From assembly GCA_900696645.1 (NCBI GenBank), contig CAADGV010000029.1, forward strand, positions 1 to 35,615: 35,615 nt of DNA. Direction: 5' to 3'. The notes beneath the pieces are model-generated. The model was given only the letters and a program-made list of their open reading frames with translations. It did not search any database and was not told where the DNA came from. Each line of letters opens with the position of its first letter. Position 1 is the stretch's first letter. Both the position numbers and the translations under genes were made by a program. The stretch is from an uncultured Chlorobiota bacterium (GTDB lineage Bacteria; Bacteroidota; Ignavibacteria; UBA10030; UBA6906). This document shows, piece after piece, positions 1 to 8,409 of this stretch.

Positions 1-63
1 GGGAACCACGAGGGGCCAACGTCGCCGCTTTGCAGGCGACGGCGGCAGTCTGGAACTACAACG

Positions 64-1032
64 TCATGAACATCGTTCACAAATCACGCTACCCCAAAAG
101 TCCATTTTCCGTTGAAGCATTACAGGATTCGAGACATTAACAGCGTAAATGCCGGAGCCGTCGGTTGTAACATACGCAGTTGAACCGCTGACAGTGATAG
201 TGCTCAGAGTCCCTCTCACGTTAACACTTCCCAAAGGAACGGGATTCATGGGATCCGCAATGCTATACGGTTGCAAGCGAGTCGACCTCCCCACATACAG
301 CAGAGTGTCCGAAGCATGCAAGCTGACGACGATTCCGACGAAGAGGATGTTTCTCCCCCATAAGCTATCAGGGTTGGTGGCATTGACGACGGAGATGCGC
401 GGAAACTCCAAGTCTCCGATGTAGGCGTACCCGTTACGAACAGCAAGACTCCGCGGCACATCTCCACCGACCCCTCCTAGGAACCCGCGCCAGTATGGCG
501 CGTGAAGGTTGCTGATGTCAACAACCCGAAACGACCCGTTTCCCGTGAGGAGGTAGGCAAAGTCTCCTTCCACCATCACGCGCCTCACGCCTGCATTGTA
601 TTGTACTTCGGATATCAACCTCGGATTTGCTGGATCCGATACGTTGAGAATCACAAAACTGTTGCCCGCGATAAAGGCGACCGAGTCGCGAATGAAGATA
701 TCGTTAACCCACGTCTCGTACTCTCCCACGATTCTTGGCTCGACGGGATTTGAGACATCGAGCACTTGGAACATCGGACCGTTGCTGATGTACGCGTAGT
801 TGCCTTTCGCCGCGACCGCAACACATGGTCCCCACGGCCATCGGCCAAGGAATGTCAGGACGCTATCGGACGGTGGAGGGGTTGGGGCGCCGGACTCGAA
901 ACGCTTGTATATCTCCTTGTAGAGGGAAATGAGATCACCGGGAGGGGCCTCATTCTGCGCCAATATCGGTACGGCTTCAAGCGCGAGCATCAGAGAAACG
1001 AACGAGAGAAGAAAAGAGACTGACCGTATCAT
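64..1032 (-). CDS. Secreted LVIVD-repeat (beta-propeller-like) protein
   Basis: The product is 322 aa from the ATG at 1032. Residues 1-25 form a signal peptide (MIRSVSFLLSFVSLMLALEA then VPILAQ), so it is probably exported. The rest is built of repeats of about 40 residues with the pattern A-Y-(I/V)-x(5-8)-(F/I)-x-V-(L/V)-(D/N)-(V/I)-S-(N/D)-P, for example FQVLDVSNPVEP, FVILNVSDPANP and FRVVDISNLHAP. These are the hallmark of the LVIVD family, which is predicted to fold as a beta-propeller. Its ligand is unknown. The ATG at 1032 is preferred over longer starts because it begins the signal peptide. The last repeat is cut short (ends WGSVICERCS), and repeat-like coding continues in another frame below position 64, so the C-terminus may be frameshifted. 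Confidence 0.8.
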   Translation of the reverse strand: MIRSVSFLLSFVSLMLALEAVPILAQNEAPPGDLISLYKEIYKRFESGAPTPPPSDSVLTFLGRWPWGPCVAVAAKGNYAYISNGPMFQVLDVSNPVEPRIVGEYETWVNDIFIRDSVAFIAGNSFVILNVSDPANPRLISEVQYNAGVRRVMVEGDFAYLLTGNGSFRVVDISNLHAPYWRGFLGGVGGDVPRSLAVRNGYAYIGDLEFPRISVVNATNPDSLWGRNILFVGIVVSLHASDTLLYVGRSTRLQPYSIADPMNPVPLGSVNVRGTLSTITVSGSTAYVTTDGSGIYAVNVSNPVMLQRKMDFWGSVICERCS

Positions 1033-1233
1033 CTCACCAACTCCGATGAGATGTGAACGATTGCCGAATGTTAGTGGAGACCGGACCGGTGGGTTTGCGT
1101 TGCAACGGAATCGACTTAAACCCGCGACATAACAGGATTGCGGTGGTACGCATGAGGACACCTGTTTTCAGCTTCAGCATGCCCGCACCGTTGCTTGCGT
1201 ATAACGGGGCGGGCGGGTTCGGTAACTGGTGGA

Positions 1234-1261
1234 AATATATCAAAAAAAAAGCGAATGTCAA
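1234..1261 (-). promoter_or_regulatory. Sigma70-type promoter candidate for the LVIVD gene
   Basis: On the minus strand there is TTGACA, a 16-nt T-rich spacer and TATATT, a near-consensus -35/-10 pair. It lies about 200 bp upstream of the LVIVD start at 1032 and points toward it. The rest of the 1033-1348 gap shows no gene. No clear intrinsic terminator for the preceding hydrogenase protease gene was seen there. Confidence 0.5.
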
Positions 1262-1348
1262 GCGATAGTTGACGAGCATTCGATGTCCCATTCGATCCGT
1301 GTACGCGTGCCGGCGTTTATGCACATAAGGGATTATCTCGCCTCACTC

Positions 1349-1807
1349 TCAACAATACCTCACATTGTCGCGCAAGTCGGCTTGTGTCGCAGGAAACACC
1401 CTCACAAACCTTTCCACCATCTCGCTGGCAAGAGGCGAGAGTTCGTAACCGAAATCAAAATCGCACGCCGGCAGTTCCACCAGTTCAGCTTGTCGAGGGC
1501 ATTCGCCGTACAGCTCAATCGCAAGCTCCACAAGTCGTTGCGGGGAAAGGGAATGCGAATCCGGCAGCATCTGTTCGATGCGCGGCTGAATCAAGCTCCA
1601 ACGCAAATGGTTCGTCTCAACGCTTGCATCCACAAATAGCACACGATTGTAGTGGGCAATCACCTCGGCCATTTCGGGCGTCAACTGTTGGCTGCTGAGG
1701 CAGTCAACTTCGGGATACGTTGCGGCGATGCGCTCCGCTGCGAGCGGTCCGGCGCCGTCGTCGCGACGAAGCCTGTTACCGTAGCCTATGACAAGTGTTC
1801 TGTTCAT
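1349..1807 (-). CDS. hoxW: [NiFe] hydrogenase maturation protease (HoxW-like)
   Basis: A 152-aa protein of the HyaD/HybD/HoxW endopeptidase family, which clips the C-terminal peptide of the hydrogenase large subunit after nickel insertion. The N-terminal family motif reads GYGNRLRRDDGAG (residues 8-20). Asp17 aligns with the nickel-sensing Glu16 of E. coli HybD, Asp60 (LFVDAS) with Asp62 and His85 (SHSLSP) with His93, so all three ligand positions are occupied. The start has an AGGAATGAGAA ribosome-binding site. It is the last gene of the hox operon, and its expected substrate is HoxH, whose C-terminus carries the [10 protein letters not shown] processing site. About 300 bp of repeat DNA separate it from the membrane-protein gene upstream. 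Confidence 0.88.
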   Translation of the reverse strand: MNRTLVIGYGNRLRRDDGAGPLAAERIAATYPEVDCLSSQQLTPEMAEVIAHYNRVLFVDASVETNHLRWSLIQPRIEQMLPDSHSLSPQRLVELAIELYGECPRQAELVELPACDFDFGYELSPLASEMVERFVRVFPATQADLRDNVRYC

Positions 1808-1818
1808 TTCTCATTCCT

Positions 1819-1843
1819 GCCACTGAGACACTGAGACACGGAG
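1819..1843 (+). repeat. Intergenic repeat A, copy 1 (CACxGAG series)
   Basis: A quasi-periodic stretch, GCCACTGAGACACTGAGACA and onward, made of 7-8-nt units of the type (C)AC-x-GAG. It forms an inverted pair with copy 2 at 2075-2100. The two flank repeat B in the hoxW/membrane-protein gap. Related copies occur at 3951, 4020, 4609 and 4650. Confidence 0.85.
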
Positions 1844-1914
1844 TGATCATGAGAGTCTGTTGCAGAGAATTATTACTGATGTTACGCAAATTTTGAATTT
1901 CGTTTGTTTCCCGA

Positions 1915-2019
1915 ACGACCTCACCCTAAATCCCTCTCCTGAGAGGAGAGGGACTTATCGAAACCTCGTTCAAATCTCCCCTTCTCCTCTTAGGAGAAGG
2001 GGCCGGGGGATGAGGTCGG
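1915..2019 (+). repeat. Repeat B: branched inverted-repeat element
   Basis: An outer inverted repeat (CGACCTCA at the left, TGAGGTCG at the right, both next to C/G runs) encloses two strong hairpins. Hairpin 1 at 1931-1953 is TCCCTCTCCT, a 3-nt loop and AGGAGAGGGA. Hairpin 2 near 1979-2001 is CCCCTTCTCCT, a 3-nt loop and AGGAGAAGGGG. The whole can fold as a three-way junction in DNA or RNA. It lies inside the inverted pair of repeat A, so two repeat types are nested. It has no coding content. Confidence 0.8.
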
Positions 2020-2074
2020 TATCAAAAATAGAAGCGCCTTTGGGTTTTGCGTACCATCAGTTATTCTGGAATAT

Positions 2075-2100
2075 CTCTGTGTCTCAGTGCCTCTGTGGCG
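2075..2100 (-). repeat. Intergenic repeat A, copy 2 (inverted)
   Basis: The minus-strand reading begins CGCCACAGAGGCACTGAGAC, matching copy 1 at 1819-1843 in inverted orientation. It ends 3 bp from the stop codon of the membrane-protein gene at 2104. Confidence 0.85.
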
Positions 2101-2103
2101 TAA

Positions 2104-2493
2104 TCAACCCTTACCAAACCGATAGAAGATGTACGGCGCGACGGTTACCCACACGAGTATCAGCGGCCAGACGCGTCCTTCGAGAATGTTGTAGTCGTGC
2201 AACAATACATCCCACGATTTCCCGCCAACGTAATGGAAAAACAGAAACTCGAACGCCAGTGTCATTCCCAGCCAGATGAAACCGATGGTCCAAGCCTGCG
2301 AAGCGCTTTCGAGCGGCCAGATTCTGCTCAATCCCCAAATAATCAAGGCAAAAAGCAGAATGCCGGTGAACGTCGAAAGCTGATGCGCGTGCAGTTCCTC
2401 CATCCTGCCGATGAAGAAAGATTGACGGATGATCCCGTTTGTCACTGCCGCGACAAGCAAAAGAAACCACGCAAGCAAGTATTTGAGAATCAT
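2104..2493 (-). CDS. Small integral membrane protein in the hox operon, unknown function
   Basis: A 129-aa hydrophobic protein with about four predicted membrane segments (roughly residues 3-22, 42-60, 68-88 and 108-125). Conserved-looking polar stretches lie between them: [11 protein letters not shown], and [20 protein letters not shown] before the last helix. No known domain was recognised. The ATG overlaps the hoxH stop codon (ATGA), so it is probably translationally coupled to the large subunit and lies between HoxH and its protease gene. That position suggests a hydrogenase-associated role, such as a membrane attachment factor or a helper in metal or gas handling, but this is inference only. 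HoxEFUYH enzymes normally work without a membrane subunit. Confidence 0.75.
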   Translation of the reverse strand: MILKYLLAWFLLLVAAVTNGIIRQSFFIGRMEELHAHQLSTFTGILLFALIIWGLSRIWPLESASQAWTIGFIWLGMTLAFEFLFFHYVGGKSWDVLLHDYNILEGRVWPLILVWVTVAPYIFYRFGKG

Positions 2494-3926
2494 CGTCTCC
2501 TCCGTTCAGCGACAACCTTGTTTCCCGCATCAACAAGCTGAACGAGCAGCGGCATTTGTCCGATTGCATGTGTTGAACATGAGAGGCAAGGATCATAGCA
2601 ACGGATTCCCGCTTCGATTCTATTGAGCAATCCTTCGGTGATCGTCGCCCCGTCGAGGTATTGCATCGCAAGCTGACGAATCGTCCTGTTCATCGCAAGA
2701 TTGTTCTGTGCCGTAGCAATGAGCATGTTCACTTTCTGAATCACGCCGTCATCATCAACATGATAATGATGGAAGAGAACGCCCCGCGGTGCTTCGCACA
2801 CGCCGACGCCTTCACGGCGGTTGATCATCGCTTTCGAGCGGATATCTTCGCTCAAAATAACAGGATCGTTCAGCAGCATTTCAATCTTCTCGACTGCAAA
2901 AAGAATTTCGATCAGCCGGGCGTAGTGGTAATAGAATGAGTTGTTCATCACGTCCAAGTTCCCGGTCAATCCGTTGAATACTTTCCGCTCGGCTTCAGCC
3001 AATGGCGTCTCGATGTAGTCGCAGACATTCAGCCGCGCCAGCGGCCCGACCCGGTACATCCCCTTCTTGTAACTCAGCGGTTTATAGTAAGGGAACTTAA
3101 GATACGACCAGGTTTCCGAATGCTCGCCGAAGTATTTCTGATACTCCCGCGGCTCAAGCTGATCGGCAATCGTGTTGCCGTTGCCGTCGCGCACACGCAG
3201 CTTGCCGCCGTAATACTCGAGTCTGCCGTCTTCACCCACAAGCCCGACGTACAGCGACCGGAAGTTGCCGTAGTTGGGAATATCCTGCGCGAATTTCTCG
3301 TGAATTTTCTTGAGGGTGTCGAGAGCGAGAAACGTCGTCTCTTTCGCTTCCGGAATCCATGTGAGCAGATGATCTCGCTCTTTTACGCCCAGCGGCTCGC
3401 GGACGCCGCCTGCAACCGCCCACGGTGTGTGAATGCGCCGGCCGCCTAATGTTTCGATGATTTCCTGTCCGAACTTGCGCAGTCGTATTCCCCGTCGGAT
3501 GAAGTCCTTGTGTCCATCCATCAAGCCGAAAATATTCCGCTTCGCCGGTTCCGAGTCAAATCCCAACAAGAAATCGGGAGAGGAAAGATGGAAGAAGCTG
3601 AGCGCATGCGACTGCGTCCATTGTCCCAGCGTGAGCATGCGCCGAAGTTTCTCTGCTGTCTCGGGAATGCCGATAGCGAGAATGTCGTCGCCTGCCTTTG
3701 CCGACGTGACGAGGTGGCTTGCGGGACAAATGCCGCAGATGCGCGACGTAATGCCGGGCATTTCCCACATCAAGCGTCCTTCACAGAATTTCTCGAATCC
3801 CCGAAACTCGTTCACATGAAAGCGGGCATCACTCACGCTTCCCTTGTCGTCGAGATGAATCGTGATTTTTGCGTGACCCTCGATGCGGGTGACGGGTTCG
3901 ATTGTAATTGTCTTGGTTAAGCTCAT
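2490..3926 (-). CDS. hoxH: NAD-linked [NiFe] hydrogenase large subunit HoxH
   Basis: A 478-aa catalytic subunit that holds the Ni-Fe(CN)2CO site and cleaves or forms H2. The N-terminal L1 motif is [10 protein letters not shown] (residues 62-71, C64 and C67). The C-terminal L2 motif is [10 protein letters not shown] (C447 and C450), with a tail of roughly 24 residues that the maturation protease would remove. The motif forms and the hoxEFUYH context place it in group 3d (bidirectional, NAD-dependent). The ATG at 3926 follows AGGAAGGAA and matches the usual N-terminus ([17 protein letters not shown]); the longer reading frame upstream is less likely. It partners with HoxY, whose gene is upstream across a gap of about 125 bp filled by repeat A. 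Confidence 0.96.
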   Translation of the reverse strand: MSLTKTITIEPVTRIEGHAKITIHLDDKGSVSDARFHVNEFRGFEKFCEGRLMWEMPGITSRICGICPASHLVTSAKAGDDILAIGIPETAEKLRRMLTLGQWTQSHALSFFHLSSPDFLLGFDSEPAKRNIFGLMDGHKDFIRRGIRLRKFGQEIIETLGGRRIHTPWAVAGGVREPLGVKERDHLLTWIPEAKETTFLALDTLKKIHEKFAQDIPNYGNFRSLYVGLVGEDGRLEYYGGKLRVRDGNGNTIADQLEPREYQKYFGEHSETWSYLKFPYYKPLSYKKGMYRVGPLARLNVCDYIETPLAEAERKVFNGLTGNLDVMNNSFYYHYARLIEILFAVEKIEMLLNDPVILSEDIRSKAMINRREGVGVCEAPRGVLFHHYHVDDDGVIQKVNMLIATAQNNLAMNRTIRQLAMQYLDGATITEGLLNRIEAGIRCYDPCLSCSTHAIGQMPLLVQLVDAGNKVVAERRRR

Positions 3927-3950
3927 TTCCTTCCTTTCTACTATCAATCA

Positions 3951-3976
3951 GCCACGGAGACACAGAGGCACAGAGG
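3951..3976 (+). repeat. Intergenic repeat A, copy 3
   Basis: The sequence begins GCCACGGAGACACAGAGGCA. It is one arm of an inverted pair (with 4020-4045) in the hoxH-hoxY gap. In the transcript the arms could pair around a loop of about 43 nt. Confidence 0.88.
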
Positions 3977-4019
3977 TTCTTGGGCAAATAGAATTCGTTT
4001 AGATGTTTATTTCAGATTG

Positions 4020-4045
4020 CTCAGTGTCTCCGTGTCTCTGTGGCT
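4020..4045 (-). repeat. Intergenic repeat A, copy 4 (inverted)
   Basis: The minus-strand reading begins AGCCACAGAGACACGGAGAC. It is the second arm of the pair in the hoxH-hoxY gap and ends 7 bp from the hoxY stop codon. Confidence 0.88.
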
Positions 4046-4052
4046 TTCCCGC

Positions 4053-4589
4053 TTAGCCATATCTCAAATACACATTCGGCAACTCAGGCGTTCTCCCCGC
4101 TAACAACTCGCTGATGGCAAACCAAATCTGGTCCGGTGTCGGAGGACAGCCGTGTAGAAATGCATCCACCTTGATAATTTCATGCAATGGCTTTGCCTGC
4201 GGCAACAGCTTTGCAATCGTAGTAAACTCCGACGGAATCGTCGGGTCGCCATCAGCAAGTTCGACGTAGGCGCGGTGCATGATTTCGTCGGGACTGAATT
4301 GATTGCGCATTGCGGTCACGTTGCCCGTCGTTGCGCAGTCGCCGAACGAAAGCACAAATTTCGAGCTGCGCCGGATAATGCGCGCCATTTCTTCGTTCTC
4401 AACATTTGAGACGGCACCTTCCACAAGCGCCACGTCAACATCCTTCGGGAAATGCTTGACATCCGCAATCGGCGAGTAGACAAGCTCGATTTTGTCGGCT
4501 AATTCGATGAGCCGCTCATCCATGTCGAGAAACGACATGTGACATCCCGAGCATCCTCCGAGCCAGACTGTTGCAACCTTTGGTTTCAT
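4053..4589 (-). CDS. hoxY: NAD-linked [NiFe] hydrogenase small subunit HoxY
   Basis: A 178-aa electron-transfer subunit carrying the proximal [4Fe-4S] cluster next to the NiFe site. Cluster-ligand motifs are visible: GGCSGCHMS near residue 11, [10 protein letters not shown] in the middle and [11 protein letters not shown] near the C-terminus. The length is typical of the short HoxY type, which lacks the extra clusters of uptake-hydrogenase small subunits and has no Tat signal, consistent with a soluble cytoplasmic enzyme. The ATG at 4589 is chosen because it follows CAGGGAAAAGA and starts the conserved region. A GTG at 4613 is possible but falls inside repeat A. Confidence 0.95.
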   Translation of the reverse strand: MKPKVATVWLGGCSGCHMSFLDMDERLIELADKIELVYSPIADVKHFPKDVDVALVEGAVSNVENEEMARIIRRSSKFVLSFGDCATTGNVTAMRNQFSPDEIMHRAYVELADGDPTIPSEFTTIAKLLPQAKPLHEIIKVDAFLHGCPPTPDQIWFAISELLAGRTPELPNVYLRYG

Positions 4590-4608
4590 TCTTTTCCCTG
4601 ATTGTTTT

Positions 4609-4633
4609 GCCACGGAGTCACTGAGGCACAGAG
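4609..4633 (+). repeat. Intergenic repeat A, copy 5
   Basis: The sequence begins GCCACGGAGTCACTGAGGCA. It lies in the 77-bp hoxY-hoxU gap, opposite a shorter inverted copy at 4650-4668. Confidence 0.85.
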
Positions 4634-4649
4634 ATTTTCTCTAACTTCA

Positions 4650-4668
4650 TCTCAGTGGCTCAGTGGCT
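4650..4668 (-). repeat. Intergenic repeat A, copy 6 (short, overlaps hoxU stop)
   Basis: The minus-strand reading is AGCCACTGAGCCACTGAGA. It overlaps the hoxU stop codon at 4667, so the repeat reaches into the gene end. Confidence 0.75.
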
Positions 4669-5398
4669 ATTCTTCAGTTGCTTCCGCTACCCACTCGCGC
4701 TTCGTGCGGGCGGTGACAATGTACTTTAGAAAATCACGCTGCTTCTCCATCTCCGCTACCGTCTGCCCTTTCTCGAACAATGCGCCTGTCGGGCATACAC
4801 GCACACATTTGCCGCACGACGTACAGCTTGGCGATGTTCCCCACGGCTGGTTCATATCGGCAATAATGGTGCAGTCGATGCCGCGGCCCGCAATATCCCA
4901 CGTGTGCGCCCCTTCGACTTCGTGGCAGACGCGTACGCAGCGAGTACAGAGCACGCAGCGGTTTCTATCCAACACAAAACTCTTGTGCGTTGCGTCGAGT
5001 TCTTTTTTCGGGTAGAGATAAGGGAAGCGGACGTACTGCAAACCCACCTCGTATGCGAGATCCTGAAGCTCACAATGATTATTCACGACGCATACGGCGC
5101 ATTGATGATTTCCTTCCGACGCAAGCAACTCGACGATTGTACGGCGATGGCGCTTCAGACGTTCAGTGTCAGTATGAACAACCATCCCTTCCTGAGGCTT
5201 TGTTGTGCAGGCGGGAAAGAGTTTCGATTGTCCCTCAATCTCCACCAAACACAATCTGCACGCACCGACGTCGCTGAGGCCATCGAGGTGGCAGAGCGTG
5301 GGGATGTGAATATCATGCTGGCGCGCAATCTGCAACAGGGATTCGTCGTCCTTGCCGCTGACTTGTTCGCCGTTGATTGTTAGTGTCAGGATTGCCAT
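4667..5398 (-). CDS. hoxU: NAD-linked hydrogenase diaphorase small subunit HoxU
   Basis: A 243-aa iron-sulfur relay subunit homologous to the N-terminal part of NuoG. A plant-type [2Fe-2S] domain comes first ([15 protein letters not shown], with a further Cys in FPACTT). It is followed by the His-containing cluster region ([19 protein letters not shown]) and two 4Fe-4S motifs, [13 protein letters not shown] and [14 protein letters not shown]. It carries electrons between HoxY and HoxF. The ATG at 5398 follows AGGAAAACGAA and starts with [11 protein letters not shown], as expected for the ferredoxin fold; the longer frame upstream is not needed. It lies between hoxF and hoxY with repeat DNA on both sides. 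Confidence 0.95.
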   Translation of the reverse strand: MAILTLTINGEQVSGKDDESLLQIARQHDIHIPTLCHLDGLSDVGACRLCLVEIEGQSKLFPACTTKPQEGMVVHTDTERLKRHRRTIVELLASEGNHQCAVCVVNNHCELQDLAYEVGLQYVRFPYLYPKKELDATHKSFVLDRNRCVLCTRCVRVCHEVEGAHTWDIAGRGIDCTIIADMNQPWGTSPSCTSCGKCVRVCPTGALFEKGQTVAEMEKQRDFLKYIVTARTKREWVAEATEE

Positions 5399-5413
5399 TT
5401 CGTTTTCCTGTTT

Positions 5414-5520
5414 TGAAACCGTTGAAACGGTTCCCTTTTCAGTTTGTGTTTCGTAGCCCACGACTTAAGTCGTGGACTATGTTGTCAACCAATACCTCGA
5501 CAAACCGTTTCAGCGGTTTA
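5414..5520. repeat. Repeat C: inverted arms around an 18-bp palindrome, hoxF-hoxU gap
   Basis: The left arm is AAACCGTTGAAACGGTT (about 5416-5432). The right arm, AACCGTTTCAGCGGTTTA (about 5503-5520), is its inverse with one substitution. Between them is the perfect palindrome CCACGACTTAAGTCGTGG (5458-5475). The arms are themselves partly self-complementary, so the element can form a cruciform or a branched RNA. The right arm overlaps the hoxF stop codon at 5518. Confidence 0.85.
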
Positions 5521-7152
5521 CTCGTGAACGTCCGATGGTATGTACGTCTCCACCGGCTTCAACAACTCCTCGTACTCATGTCTGAAAAATCTGAGCGTTG
5601 ACAACACCGGATTCGGTGCCGACTGACCGAGTCCGCACAGACTGGTATCCTTCACCATCTCACACAATTCCTCAAGCAACGCGACGTCATCTGCGGTTGC
5701 ATTGCCTTTCGAGATTTTGTCGAGAAGAAGATAGATGTGCTTTGTGCCAACGCGGCACGGAACACATTTGCCGCACGACTCGTCGGCGCAGAATTCCATA
5801 AAGTACTTTGCCACATCCACCATCTTCGATTCCGAATCCATCACAATCATGCCGCCGCTACCCATGATGGAGCCGACGGTTGCAAGCGACTCGTAATCAA
5901 CGGGCAAATCGAGATGATCATTCGGAATGCAGCCCCCCGAAGGCCCGCCTGTTTGCGCTGCCTTGAACTCTGTTCCCTCCGGCGTTCCGCCGCCGATATC
6001 GAAAATGACAGTGCGGAGGGGAATGCCCATCGGCACTTCGATGAGTCCGGTGTTTTTGATTTTACCGGCAAGAGCGAAGACTTTCGTGCCCGTGCTTTTC
6101 GGAGTCCCGATTGCCGCAAACCATGCACTGCCGCGATTGATGATCGGCGCGACGTTGGCGTACGTTTCCACGTTGTTCAGCAGCGTCGGAGCACCGAACA
6201 AGCCCTTCTCCGACGGATACGGCGGGCGAGGCTTCGGACTCCCGCGGCGGCCTTCGATTGAGCGAATCAATGCCGTCTCTTCGCCGCACACAAACGCGCC
6301 GGCGCCGATGCGCAAGTCGATTCTAAAATTGAATTGCGATTCGAAAATGCGATTGCCTAACAATCCGAGCCGCTCGGCCTGCTTGATGGCAAGCCTCAGG
6401 CGTTCGATGGCGAGCGGATACTCAGCACGTATGTAAATGTATCCTTGATTCGCCCCGACAGCGTACGCTGCGATAGCCATTCCTTCAAGGATGCGATGCG
6501 GGTCCCCTTCAAGCACGCTCCGATCCATGAACGCGCCGGGGTCGCCTTCATCGGCGTTGCAGATGACGTACTTCTGGTCACTCGCCGCTTTGCGTACGAT
6601 GCCCCATTTCAATCCTGTCGGGTAGCCTGCGCCTCCCCTGCCGCGCAGGCCGCTCTTCCGAATCTCATCTATCACTTCGTCCGGTTTCATTTCCGTCAAC
6701 GCCTTTGCCAATGCCTCATAGCCGTCGACGGCAATGTATTCTTCAATGCGTTCGGCGTTGATTCTCCCGAAATTCTCCAACACAATTTTGAGTTGAGAGG
6801 AGAAGAATGGATTTGCGGGATCGAGGGCGTTGTTTTCGACTTTCTTTCCGTCAAGAAGATGTTGCCGGACAATCTTCTGTGCCGCATCTTCGTCCACGTT
6901 CTGATAGAGAGTATCATCCGAAGCAATTTTCACCAGCGGACCTTCACCGCAGAGTCCCATGCACCCTGATCCGATCACTTCGATTTCTTTCTCCAATCCC
7001 TTCTCTTTCAGCGACGCCTTGAAGGCATCACGCGTTGCCTCGCTTCCGCAGGAAACACATCCGGCCGCCGAGCAGTAGAGAACACGGTTCTTCAGCGCTT
7101 GCTGACGCGCAAGTTCTTTTTCCGCAACTTCGTTGAGATCTTCCAATGTCAT
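5518..7152 (-). CDS. hoxF: NAD-linked hydrogenase diaphorase large subunit HoxF
   Basis: A 544-aa flavoprotein subunit that exchanges electrons with NAD(H). An N-terminal thioredoxin-like [2Fe-2S] domain ([15 protein letters not shown] with [12 protein letters not shown]) is followed by the NuoF-like core. The core has the glycine-rich FMN/NAD site ([37 protein letters not shown]) and the C-terminal 4Fe-4S motif [13 protein letters not shown]. The length fits HoxF. The ATG at 7152 overlaps the hoxE stop (ATGA), indicating coupled translation, and begins [14 protein letters not shown]; a start further upstream would run into hoxE. Confidence 0.95.
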   Translation of the reverse strand: MTLEDLNEVAEKELARQQALKNRVLYCSAAGCVSCGSEATRDAFKASLKEKGLEKEIEVIGSGCMGLCGEGPLVKIASDDTLYQNVDEDAAQKIVRQHLLDGKKVENNALDPANPFFSSQLKIVLENFGRINAERIEEYIAVDGYEALAKALTEMKPDEVIDEIRKSGLRGRGGAGYPTGLKWGIVRKAASDQKYVICNADEGDPGAFMDRSVLEGDPHRILEGMAIAAYAVGANQGYIYIRAEYPLAIERLRLAIKQAERLGLLGNRIFESQFNFRIDLRIGAGAFVCGEETALIRSIEGRRGSPKPRPPYPSEKGLFGAPTLLNNVETYANVAPIINRGSAWFAAIGTPKSTGTKVFALAGKIKNTGLIEVPMGIPLRTVIFDIGGGTPEGTEFKAAQTGGPSGGCIPNDHLDLPVDYESLATVGSIMGSGGMIVMDSESKMVDVAKYFMEFCADESCGKCVPCRVGTKHIYLLLDKISKGNATADDVALLEELCEMVKDTSLCGLGQSAPNPVLSTLRFFRHEYEELLKPVETYIPSDVHE

Positions 7153-7670
7153 GCCGGTACCTCCTCGGTTTTCTCTTCCCATTGCCTCACACGCTGCACA
7201 GCATCATCGGGATTCAGCTTGCCGACAACGGCGTTGTCCAGGACTGCGACAGGCGCAAGTCCGCACGAACCGACGCAGCGTGCCGCTATCAGCGACACGT
7301 TTTTGTCGGGCGTAGTTTCGCCGAACTTCACGCCGCAGTGCTTCTCCACCTTCTCTTGAATTGCGCCCGCGCCTTTCACGTAGCATGCCGTTCCGGTGCA
7401 AAGCACGAACGTGTGCTTGCCGTTCGGCTTCATGCGGAAGAAGTGGTAGAACGTCGCCACGCCGTACACGCGGCTCAGCGGCAACCTCAGCGCGTGAGCG
7501 ATATAAATCAGCAGGTCGGTTTCGAGGTAGCCGAAAATTCCCTGCGCAGCGTGCAACACTTCGATCAGCGCGTAGCCGCTGGACTGATGCTTCGTGATTG
7601 CCCTGTCGAGCAGCTTGAAGCGGTTGTCGCCGCTGGGGTGAGCAGCGGATTTCTTTTCAGGAAGAGGCAT
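7149..7670 (-). CDS. hoxE: NAD-linked hydrogenase subunit HoxE (NuoE-like)
   Basis: A 173-aa thioredoxin-fold [2Fe-2S] protein homologous to NuoE. Its cluster ligands are in [12 protein letters not shown] and [12 protein letters not shown]. The upstream helix region [22 protein letters not shown] is typical of the family. With HoxF and HoxU it forms the diaphorase module of the pentameric hydrogenase. The start at 7670 has a purine-rich leader (AAGAAAAAG) rather than a strong Shine-Dalgarno sequence. It is coupled to hoxF by a 4-bp overlap and separated from hypB by a 73-bp gap containing repeat D. Confidence 0.94.
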   Translation of the reverse strand: MPLPEKKSAAHPSGDNRFKLLDRAITKHQSSGYALIEVLHAAQGIFGYLETDLLIYIAHALRLPLSRVYGVATFYHFFRMKPNGKHTFVLCTGTACYVKGAGAIQEKVEKHCGVKFGETTPDKNVSLIAARCVGSCGLAPVAVLDNAVVGKLNPDDAVQRVRQWEEKTEEVPA

Positions 7671-7687
7671 AAATACTTTTTCTTTTT

Positions 7688-7766
7688 CTTCGTGAACCTT
7701 TGTGCCTGTACGCCGAAGTGCCTTGGTTCAGCACGCAGGCGTATTACTTCGTGCCTTTGTGTTGAA
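7688..7766 (+). repeat. Repeat D: CTTCGTG / CCTTTGTG direct repeats, hoxE-hypB gap
   Basis: Two related copies, CTTCGTGAACCTTTGTGCC (7688-7706) and CTTCGTGCCTTTGTGTTGAA (7747-7766), flank a short spacer. The second copy overlaps the end of hypB and encodes its last residues (QHKGTK). A merged version of the same element is in the psrB-psrC gap at 20592-20624. Confidence 0.8.
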
Positions 7767-8409
7767 AAACCTTGCCCGTTAGCCATGTACACCACTCAGC
7801 AACGCCATACCCCGTTGTGCAGGATGTTTCAAAGATGATAAGTGATGGATTGATGCTGAGCGCGTTGCGTTTCAATTCGTCAATCTTGCAGGGCAGATAC
7901 GGCAGCAGATCCGTTTTGTTGATAATCAAAACGGAGGCATTCCTGAACATCCCCGGATACTTCAGCGGCTTGTCGTCACCTTCGGTTGTGCTGGCAACAA
8001 CAACTTTCATCTCTTCTCCCAAATCATAATTCGCCGGACAGACGAGGTTGCCGACGTTTTCAATAACGAGGAGTTGAATGTTGGTAAGATCGAGATTCTG
8101 CAACGCGTCCTGCACAAGCTTTGCTTCGAGATGGCAGCCGCCGTTTGTTACAATCTGCACAACAGGAACACCGTACTTCGCAACACGTTGTGCATCGAAA
8201 TCCGTTTGGACGTCGCCTTCGACAACGGCAACATTCAGCTTTCCTTTCAGTTGCTCAAGCGTCTTCTCAACAAGACTCGTCTTTCCTGCGCCGGGCGAGC
8301 TGACGATGTTGATGCTGAAGATGTTGCGTGATGCAAACAGCGTTCTGTTTTGTCGCGCAAGTTCGTCGTTCTTCTCCAACACCTTTCGTTCAATGGTAAT
8401 GACGCTCAT
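7744..8409 (-). CDS. hypB: Hydrogenase nickel incorporation GTPase HypB
   Basis: A 221-aa SIMIBI-class GTPase that works with HypA to load nickel into the hydrogenase large subunit. The P-loop is SSPGAGKTS (about residues 37-45). The metal site region is NGGCHLEA, followed by IENVGNLVCPANYDLGE, and the base-recognition motif is NKTD. The N-terminal CxxCGC nickel site and His-rich tail of some HypBs are absent. The ATG overlaps the hypA stop (ATGA). The C-terminal KVFQHKGTK lies within repeat D, so the original C-terminus may have been replaced by repeat sequence. Confidence 0.95.
   Translation of the reverse strand: MSVITIERKVLEKNDELARQNRTLFASRNIFSINIVSSPGAGKTSLVEKTLEQLKGKLNVAVVEGDVQTDFDAQRVAKYGVPVVQIVTNGGCHLEAKLVQDALQNLDLTNIQLLVIENVGNLVCPANYDLGEEMKVVVASTTEGDDKPLKYPGMFRNASVLIINKTDLLPYLPCKIDELKRNALSINPSLIIFETSCTTGYGVAEWCTWLTGKVFQHKGTK

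Noticed and set aside
1921-2019. Repeat B hairpins as an intrinsic terminator of the hox operon
   Set aside because: Neither hairpin is followed by a T-run on the minus strand, and hoxW lies beyond in the same direction.
1819-4668. Repeat A copies as a CRISPR array
   Set aside because: Copies are paired in inverted orientation and separated by genes; there are no uniform spacers and no cas genes.
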